DNA from: Vibrio sp. MedPE-SWchi
Lineage (GTDB): Bacteria > Pseudomonadota > Gammaproteobacteria > Enterobacterales > Vibrionaceae
Assembly (NCBI GenBank): GCA_001874155.1
Contig: MPDB01000003.1
Coordinates: 1 to 64,000, forward strand
Length of the DNA stretch: 64,000 nucleotides
Direction of reading: 5' to 3'
In this document: one piece after another, positions 57,172 to 64,000 of the stretch
Numbering within the stretch: the stretch's first letter is position 1
Layout: each line of letters begins with the position of its first letter
Program-made: the position numbers and the translations under genes
The notes under the pieces: generated by a model
Told to the model about the DNA's origin: nothing
Database searches by the model: none
The model's input: the letters and a program-made list of their open reading frames with translations, nothing else

Positions 57172-59112
57172 CTACAACTTAAAGAAGCTCAATAGATCTT
57201 TTTGTTTCACCGCCAAGGAAGAGAGTTCTTCACTGGCTTTTTTACTCTCCTGAATCGCTGAAACATTGTGGTTCACGATGTCGAAAGTTTGCGATACGTT
57301 TTGCGAAATATCTTGAGTCACACCAGATTGCTCTTCAGAGGCGGTCGCCACTTGTGTGTTCATATCTGAGATTAAGCTAACGGATGCCGTGATCGACGAA
57401 AAGGCCGAGCGAAGCTGTTCGCTGTAATTCCGCGAATTCTCTGCCAAGGCCAGATTTGACTGCATGAATTCATTGGCATCTTTGGCTTGAGCTTGCAGCC
57501 TTGAAATGATCTCTTGAATATCGATCGTTGATTGCTGAGTTTTTGCCGCGAGTGAGCGAACTTCATCGGCAACCACAGCAAAGCCACGGCCTTGTTCTCC
57601 GGCTCGAGCTGCTTCGATTGCCGCATTAAGTGCCAGTAAATTGGTTTGCTCTGAAATAGAGTTGATCACCTCTATCACCGTACCAATCTCAACCGAGTAC
57701 TCTTGCAGTTGGTTAACGATTTTTGAAGTCTCCTCAATAGAGCTGTCTACTTTGCGCGATATTTCATCAGAAGAATCAAGTGAGCGTCCTCCTTCCCCTA
57801 CATTTGACGTCGCATCATTAGCGGCATTCTCCGCATTGGCCGCATTTTGGCTGACCTCACTTGCTGTGCTGGAAAGCTCATTGATCGCAGTGGCGACTTG
57901 CTCCATTTGACTGAGTTCTTTCTGGGCATTGGACTCTGTTTCCGTCATGACTGCACTGAGTTCAACTGAGGCTGATGAAACATTGTCTGATATTTGATGG
58001 AAGCCATCGATAATTCGACGAAGCTCTAAGCGCATTTGTAAGATATTGGCGTAGATTCCGGTTTCATTCCCAGTCACGTTGATCTCTTTTGAAAGGTCGC
58101 CTGAAGAGACTTCCTCTACGATGGATTGGATATCACTCGGTTCTCCGCCGACCACTTTCAATACGCTGCGGTAGATGGCCACCGCAATACCAAGTGCGAT
58201 GACGACCACGATGATAGACATTACAATCAGAATAATCTGTGCATTGGCAAAGCGATCAACCATGTCAGGACCAACAATGTCTTGATTGTCTTTGGTGGAC
58301 AGTTTTATCTCTTCGATGGTCTTGGCGGCCGATGCCCCCATCACATCCAATGTGCCTGATATTACGCTGTTCCTTTCATTGATGGTCGAGACGACTTCAG
58401 CGAAGGTGGCTTGATAGATGTTAAAGGCGTCGTAGAACTGCGATAGATAAGTCTTTTGCTGGCTTGACGACAGCTTGGCTTTTATTTGTTCAGCAAAGTC
58501 AGCCGATTCTTTAAACTCTTGTTGGGCTCGCTGTGCATCTTCTGCGCTATTGCTGGTCAGAAATTTGGATGCGTATAAACGAGATAGTAAAACGTGTTGC
58601 TGCAGGTGACCTGTTTTGACGGCCACATCAATGTCTTCCTCTACCGAGGATTGCTCCATTAAGTTAGTCACTGCTTTTCTCATGTTGAGGCCAGCAGGAT
58701 CGAGCTTTTGAAGGACGAGGTTATTACGTTGATCAACCAGTTGAACGACCTTCTTGAAGCCTTGATTGTATTGAGTCAGTTGATCTTTGATGATAAGAAA
58801 CTCACTCTTATTGGTGTCATCGATATGAGAATTTAATACGTCTTCAATTAACTGGATAGAAGTGACAATTCTAGAATCCAGCTCTGTTACGTAAGATTGG
58901 TTAGGGTTTTTAATGTATTTCAAAGCGGCTAATCGCGCTTCTAGTATGTTGGCTTGAACTCGACCTGTAGAAACGCTCGTAAGAGCAAGAGCTCGATAGG
59001 TGTTAAACCCTTCGCTAGATTGATAGAAACGCAGCGAAGCGACGACAGAAATAACCAGTATCAAGGCAAGAATAACGCCAAAACCCAGAGAGAGTAGCTT
59101 TTTCAGACTCAT
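57172..59112 (-). CDS. Methyl-accepting chemotaxis protein
   Basis: A 646-residue chemoreceptor. It has an N-terminal membrane helix (about 8-28), a large helical periplasmic domain (~30-290) and a second membrane helix ([24 protein letters not shown], read AQIILIVM...VAIY). A HAMP-like linker beginning [23 protein letters not shown] follows, then the signalling region with the tip [40 protein letters not shown] (read from EQTNLLAL to SLAAKTQQ). The periplasmic part is long and helical, like the helical bimodular type, and its ligand is unknown. Confidence 0.93.
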   Translation of the reverse strand: MSLKKLLSLGFGVILALILVISVVASLRFYQSSEGFNTYRALALTSVSTGRVQANILEARLAALKYIKNPNQSYVTELDSRIVTSIQLIEDVLNSHIDDTNKSEFLIIKDQLTQYNQGFKKVVQLVDQRNNLVLQKLDPAGLNMRKAVTNLMEQSSVEEDIDVAVKTGHLQQHVLLSRLYASKFLTSNSAEDAQRAQQEFKESADFAEQIKAKLSSSQQKTYLSQFYDAFNIYQATFAEVVSTINERNSVISGTLDVMGASAAKTIEEIKLSTKDNQDIVGPDMVDRFANAQIILIVMSIIVVVIALGIAVAIYRSVLKVVGGEPSDIQSIVEEVSSGDLSKEINVTGNETGIYANILQMRLELRRIIDGFHQISDNVSSASVELSAVMTETESNAQKELSQMEQVATAINELSSTASEVSQNAANAENAANDATSNVGEGGRSLDSSDEISRKVDSSIEETSKIVNQLQEYSVEIGTVIEVINSISEQTNLLALNAAIEAARAGEQGRGFAVVADEVRSLAAKTQQSTIDIQEIISRLQAQAKDANEFMQSNLALAENSRNYSEQLRSAFSSITASVSLISDMNTQVATASEEQSGVTQDISQNVSQTFDIVNHNVSAIQESKKASEELSSLAVKQKDLLSFFKL

Positions 59113-59251
59113 AAGAAATAACCCCTACTTGGGCTCTTTTTGATTGGCCCATAGTGTACCTATATCTATTAACTAATAGATTCCTCAATAAACTATAGTT
59201 GCTTATTGAGTTCTTGCTTGATACGGGAAAATCGAATTCGAACAGCGAAGG

Positions 59252-59293
59252 GAGAAAGAAAAGAGTCAGGTTCTACGGGAGATAGAGCCTGAC
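59252..59293 (-). terminator. Terminator after the dienelactone-hydrolase-like gene
   Basis: On the minus strand GTCAGGCTCTA pairs with TAGAACCTGAC around TCTCCCG, followed by TCTTTTCTTTCTC. Confidence 0.8.
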
Positions 59294-59317
59294 GATATTG
59301 GTGTGATTGTTGAGCTG

Positions 59318-60049
59318 CTAGAGCGTAACTTGGGAGAGGAAGCGTGTGAAAGCTTGCCAAGAATCGTTGTCTGCCTGCTCTCTATAGCGTTCTGAACCAA
59401 AGACGGTGAAGGCATGTGGCGCACCGCCGTAGCTTATCATTTCATGAGAGACACCAGAGCTCTCCAGTTGCACCGCGAGGTCGGCGAATTGCTGCATCGA
59501 AATAGCCTTGTCCGCACTGCCATGTAATATGAGAAGAGGCGCGGAAGTGTTTTGGTATGACTGCCCCTCAGGCGTCGCTAAACCCCCATGAAATGTGACA
59601 AATCCTTTTGCATCCAGTCCTGCTCTCGCGGATTCCAACACGGCAGCGCCACCGAAGCAGTACCCCATCACGACGGTATTATCTCTATTTCCGCCAAGTT
59701 TAATTGCATGGTCTAGACTGGCTTGCATTAAGCTGCGTAGTTTGGCCCTATCTTTATAGAGCTCACCCGTATGCTGCTTTTTATCTTCTACTTTGGTTGG
59801 CCTAACCCCTTTCCCAAAAAGGTCGGCGGCGAAAACGTTATAGCCAAGGTCATTGAGCATTTTAGCCCGTTTCATTTCGTATTCGGTTAATCCATCCCAA
59901 TCATGGACAAGGAGTACAAGGGGAGCATTATCGGACACCTTTGACCAATAACCTTCATACGATAGGTTGTCGACTTCATAAGTCGAAGACTGACCTGCCG
60001 ACACGGTTGAAACGATGAATATTAGATGAATAACAAGTAGACGCAGCAT
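59318..60049 (-). CDS. Dienelactone-hydrolase-like protein with signal peptide
   Basis: A 243-residue alpha/beta hydrolase. It starts with a signal peptide (LRLLVIHLIFIVSTVSA, cut near residue 18), so it should work in the periplasm. The catalytic triad can be read as Cys131 in MGYCFGGAAV, Asp180 in LHGSADKAI and His212 in GGAPHAFTVF, the DLH pattern with Cys as nucleophile. The substrate is unknown. Dienelactone hydrolases open lactone rings, but many relatives have other ester substrates. No catabolic neighbours help. Confidence 0.85.
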   Translation of the reverse strand: MLRLLVIHLIFIVSTVSAGQSSTYEVDNLSYEGYWSKVSDNAPLVLLVHDWDGLTEYEMKRAKMLNDLGYNVFAADLFGKGVRPTKVEDKKQHTGELYKDRAKLRSLMQASLDHAIKLGGNRDNTVVMGYCFGGAAVLESARAGLDAKGFVTFHGGLATPEGQSYQNTSAPLLILHGSADKAISMQQFADLAVQLESSGVSHEMISYGGAPHAFTVFGSERYREQADNDSWQAFTRFLSQVTL

Positions 60050-60132
60050 AATTCCCTCCTAGGTTGCTTCTGCAAGTGTAGTAGGGAATTGGCTATTTTC
60101 ATCAATGACAGGGCATTGAGTGCTTTTTGGGG

Positions 60133-60576
60133 TTAGTTGTCGATCTCTTCAGGTTCGATCTCCTCTTGAAGCTCAAGAAGGTTAATGGCAATAGAGACAA
60201 AATCACTGTCGGTAATAATGCCCACGAGCTCGCCATTCTCAACAATAGGTAAGCTCCCAACTTTGTGCTTTTGCATGTACTTCGCGCTTTCTTTCAGTCC
60301 CGCGCAAGGTGAGACCGTCATAATGCTGGTATGCATGACATCGTTAAGGGGAGTGGATAGGGTATAAGACTGATCGCTCGGCACTTTCTGCAAACTAGAT
60401 TCTTGCGCAGCGAGGACATCACGTTGTGTGATGATGCCAAGTAGATTTCTTTCCGCATCAACGACCGGAATGTGGCGAATATCAAGCGCCTCCATCATGT
60501 TTTTCGCATCAGCCAGCGTATGAGAGCGTAACAAGGTATGAGGGTTACGTGTCATCATGTCTTCGACTTTAATCAT
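60133..60576 (-). CDS. CBS-pair domain protein
   Basis: A 147-residue protein built of two CBS motifs: VEDMMTRNPHTLLRSHTLADAKNMMEALDIRHIPVVDAERNLLGIITQRDVLAA (read VEDMMTRN...ITQRDVLAA) and NDVMHTSIMTVSPCAGLKESAKYMQKHKVGSLPIVENGELVGIITDSDFV (read NDVMHTS...ITDSDFV). CBS pairs bind adenine nucleotides or similar ligands and control other proteins. No partner domain is fused. The ATG at 60576 has GGAGG five bases before it. A TTG start upstream would cover that site. Confidence 0.87.
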   Translation of the reverse strand: MIKVEDMMTRNPHTLLRSHTLADAKNMMEALDIRHIPVVDAERNLLGIITQRDVLAAQESSLQKVPSDQSYTLSTPLNDVMHTSIMTVSPCAGLKESAKYMQKHKVGSLPIVENGELVGIITDSDFVSIAINLLELQEEIEPEEIDN

Positions 60577-60846
60577 CTTCGCCTCCAACTATTTATCAGT
60601 ACCTTATGACTATAGTTTCTTTTGATTCGATGAATTGAGATCCAGTTCTTTTTACCGCTTATTTTGCTAAAAATCGGCACTTACTTTGACCTATATTATT
60701 ATTGCTGCATAAAGCTAAAGAGATTCGATCGAAGCGCGACAATACTTGCTATTAAATCTAAGGAATCTATACTGTTCGGCTGCGTAAAACCCATCGCTAA
60801 AGACTCGTAAATGAGAGTAGATTTTCACTAAATTAAGACGATTAAC

Positions 60847-61899
60847 ATGCAAGTTTCTGATTTTCACTTTGAACTCCCTGACGAACTCATTGCTCGCTAC
60901 CCAAAAGCTGAGCGTACAGCAAGCCGACTGCTCCATTTAGATGGAAACAATGGCGCATTAAATGATCGCTCGTTTAAGGATGTGCTTGATCTGGTTGAGC
61001 CTGGAGATTTGATGGTATTTAACAATACCCGAGTGATTCCTGCGCGTTTGTTTGGTCGTAAAGAGTCTGGTGGAAAGTTAGAGGTGCTGGTTGAGCGCAT
61101 GCTTGATGAGAAAAGCATCCTTGCCCATGTGCGTTGTTCGAAATCGCCAAAACCTGGTACACAACTGTTTTTGGGTGAAAACGATGAATACAAAGCGGAA
61201 ATGGTGGCTCGTCACGATGCGCTGTTTGAAATTCAGTTTAACGACGAAAAGTCGGTGCTTGAGATATTAAACGATGTTGGCCACATGCCATTACCGCCGT
61301 ATATTGATCGCCCTGATGAAGACGCGGATAAAGAACGCTACCAAACGGTGTATAACCAAAAGCCGGGCGCTGTCGCAGCGCCAACCGCAGGCCTTCACTT
61401 TGATGATGAGCTGCTTGCGCAAATCAAAGACAAAGGCATCGATTTTGCGTACGTGACGCTGCACGTTGGAGCCGGCACGTTCCAACCAGTAAAAGTCGAC
61501 AATATTAACGATCACCACATGCACGCTGAGTACGTGGAAGTCCCGCAAGAGGTGGTTGACGCGATTGCTGCAACCAAAGCTCGTGGTGGGCGAATTATTG
61601 CGGTGGGAACCACTTCGGTTCGTTCACTAGAAAGTGCCGCGCAAGATGCTGTACAGAAAGGTACAGACCTCGTTCCTTTCTTCGGTGATACTGAAATCTT
61701 TATCTTCCCAGGCTACGAGTACCAACTCGTCGATTGCTTGGTGACTAATTTCCACCTGCCAGAGTCCACACTGATCATGTTAGTGAGTGCTTTTGCAGGG
61801 TATGACAACACCATGGCGGCGTACACACACGCTGTTGAGGGTGAGTATCGCTTCTTTAGTTATGGCGATGCGATGTTCATAAACAAAAAGACAGATTAG
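60847..61899 (+). CDS. queA: S-adenosylmethionine:tRNA ribosyltransferase-isomerase
   Basis: A 350-residue enzyme that adds the cyclopentene-forming part of SAM to preQ1-modified tRNA, making epoxyqueuosine. It begins [20 protein letters not shown] and shows [20 protein letters not shown] (read [13 protein letters not shown]), [16 protein letters not shown] and [16 protein letters not shown], all QueA marks. It is the first gene of queA-tgt-yajC-secD, the usual vibrio order. A long imperfect hairpin follows. Confidence 0.96.
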   Translation: MQVSDFHFELPDELIARYPKAERTASRLLHLDGNNGALNDRSFKDVLDLVEPGDLMVFNNTRVIPARLFGRKESGGKLEVLVERMLDEKSILAHVRCSKSPKPGTQLFLGENDEYKAEMVARHDALFEIQFNDEKSVLEILNDVGHMPLPPYIDRPDEDADKERYQTVYNQKPGAVAAPTAGLHFDDELLAQIKDKGIDFAYVTLHVGAGTFQPVKVDNINDHHMHAEYVEVPQEVVDAIAATKARGGRIIAVGTTSVRSLESAAQDAVQKGTDLVPFFGDTEIFIFPGYEYQLVDCLVTNFHLPESTLIMLVSAFAGYDNTMAAYTHAVEGEYRFFSYGDAMFINKKTD

Positions 61900-61926
61900 T
61901 GTCGTTTACGCGCTTATCACTGCGTC

Positions 61927-61965
61927 AAAAGTACTCATTTACGTTCGTAAACTCCGTGCTTTTTT
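61927..61965 (+). terminator. Terminator-like hairpin between queA and tgt
   Basis: AAAAGTACTCATTTACG pairs imperfectly with CGTAAACTCCGTGCTTTT around TT, followed by TTCTTG. Partial termination before tgt is likely. Confidence 0.65.
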
Positions 61966-62092
61966 CTTGTGCTAAACACGTAAGACTTAACTAATATCCT
62001 TTTTGAAAAATTATAGATTAACGAGTGCTAGCAGTAGGCTAGAGAAAGAGCCAAGCTCTTACTTCGCAAGGAATTCGCGACCGCTCTCGTAG

Positions 62093-63280
<1,188 letters not shown>

Positions 63281-63402
63281 TTACAAAACCCCTGTGTTTT
63301 CTGCCTCAATGTGCTTGGATTTCTAACGCGCGTTACTTGAAAATGTAGGGGTGATACCCAATTACATTGAATTAACACAAAAAATATATAGAGGACGTCT
63401 TA

Positions 63403-63732
63403 ATGTTTATTTCTCAAGCTCACGCAGCAGCAGAAGGTGCACCAGCAGGTGGTGGTTTCGAAATGATTATCATGCTAGGTATGTTTGCGGTAATTTTCTA
63501 CTTCATGATCTACCGCCCACAAGCTAAGCGTGTGAAAGAGCATAAGAATCTTATGGCTGCAATGGGTAAAGGTGATGAGGTTATCACTAGCGGCGGCCTA
63601 GTAGGTAAAATCACTAAAATCGCTGAAGACAACGACTACATCTCAATTGAGCTAAACGCAAACAATGAAGTTGTAATCAAGAAAGATTTCGTTACTGCTG
63701 TGTTACCTAAGGGTACACTGAAGTCTCTATAA
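63403..63732 (+). CDS. yajC: Preprotein translocase subunit YajC
   Basis: A 109-residue inner-membrane protein of the SecDF-YajC complex that aids Sec export. After an N-terminal Ala/Gly-rich stretch, one membrane helix (FEMIIMLGMFAVIFYFMIYR, about 19-38) is followed by RPQAKRVKEHKNLMAAMGKGDEVITSGGLVGKI (read RPQAKRVKEHKN...ITSGGLVGKI), the family core. It lies between tgt and secD, as usual. Confidence 0.95.
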   Translation: MFISQAHAAAEGAPAGGGFEMIIMLGMFAVIFYFMIYRPQAKRVKEHKNLMAAMGKGDEVITSGGLVGKITKIAEDNDYISIELNANNEVVIKKDFVTAVLPKGTLKSL

Positions 63733-63753
63733 AACAGCTAAAGGAATCTTGCT

Positions 63754-64000
63754 GTGCTAAACCGTTACCCGTTATGGAAGTATTTGATGGTGATCTTCGC
63801 CATCGCTACTGCTGCATTATATGCACTTCCAAACCTATACGGTGAAGATCCAGCTATTCAAGTTACAGGGGCGCGCGGCGCCTCTGTTGATCTGTCAACG
63901 CTGGATTCTGTCACCGCTGCCCTTGAGAAACAGGGTCTCTCCCATAAGTCTATTGCTCTAGAGAATGGACAAATTCTTGTTCGCTTCAATGATACTGATA
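63754..64000 (+). CDS. secD: Protein translocase subunit SecD (5' part only)
   Basis: The first 82 residues of SecD, which with SecF uses proton motive force to help pull proteins through SecYEG. GTG start ([20 protein letters not shown]), with AAGGAA upstream. The first membrane helix spans about 11-27, followed by [20 protein letters not shown], the start of the periplasmic domain. The frame is open to the end of the window. Confidence 0.93.
   Translation, partial: MLNRYPLWKYLMVIFAIATAALYALPNLYGEDPAIQVTGARGASVDLSTLDSVTAALEKQGLSHKSIALENGQILVRFNDTD

Overview
The window looks like chromosomal DNA of a marine Vibrio or close Vibrionaceae relative. The evidence is the VF530-family protein, the OxyR2/Prx-type pair, the queA-tgt-yajC-secD block, the aceB-aceA arrangement and the even, moderate base composition. 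The species cannot be told from the sequence alone. I saw no rRNA, tRNA, insertion sequence, integrase or CRISPR array.

Layout. 1-2.3 kb: the 3' end of a second-type EF-G gene, a VF530 protein, and a GcvA-like LysR gene divergent from a DUF1127 gene. 2.4-5.1 kb: a long-chain acyl-CoA synthetase and an AraC-type regulator. 5.5-18.3 kb: a complete tad/flp pilus locus (two Flp pilins, prepilin peptidase, an extra AAA+ ATPase, CpaB, secretin, small lipoprotein, three pseudopilin-like proteins, TadZ, TadA, TadB, TadC, TadD) that ends at a strong terminator. The AraC gene is divergent from it and may control it. 18.4-24.8 kb: ChrA with a divergent LysR regulator, a PAP2-type membrane phosphatase/transferase, an O-antigen-ligase-like membrane protein and a MATE exporter.

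24.9-40.8 kb: a galactoside utilisation region. An ABC importer (ATPase divergent from permease-permease-binding protein) brings in sugar, LacZ and a GH36 alpha-galactosidase release galactose, and GalE-GalT-GalK-GalM run the Leloir pathway. A LacI-family regulator (GalR-like) closes the block, and matching palindromic operators lie at the two control regions and near its own promoter. Several short tandem repeats sit at sensitive points here: across the lacZ stop codon, just before the galE ribosome binding site, and after galR.

41.0-45.2 kb: a GGCT-fold protein, an NnrS protein behind what looks like a NorR/sigma-54 promoter, and a two-gene unit of a NIT-like sensor plus a chemoreceptor lacking its own sensor domain. 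45.4-49.6 kb: glpK, glpR and glpD, with no glpF. 50.1-53.3 kb: dapD, and prx divergent from oxyR (OxyR2 type). 53.3-57.1 kb: the glyoxylate shunt genes aceB and aceA behind a 640-base control region rich in palindromes, including a HexR-like site. 57.2-60.6 kb: a chemoreceptor, a periplasmic dienelactone-hydrolase-like protein and a CBS-pair protein. 60.8-64.0 kb: queA, tgt, yajC and the start of secD (queuosine tRNA modification and Sec export).

The least explained parts are the AAA+ ATPase and small lipoprotein inside the tad operon, the hairpin between the two pilin genes, the split NIT/chemoreceptor unit, and the repeat tracts in the gal region.
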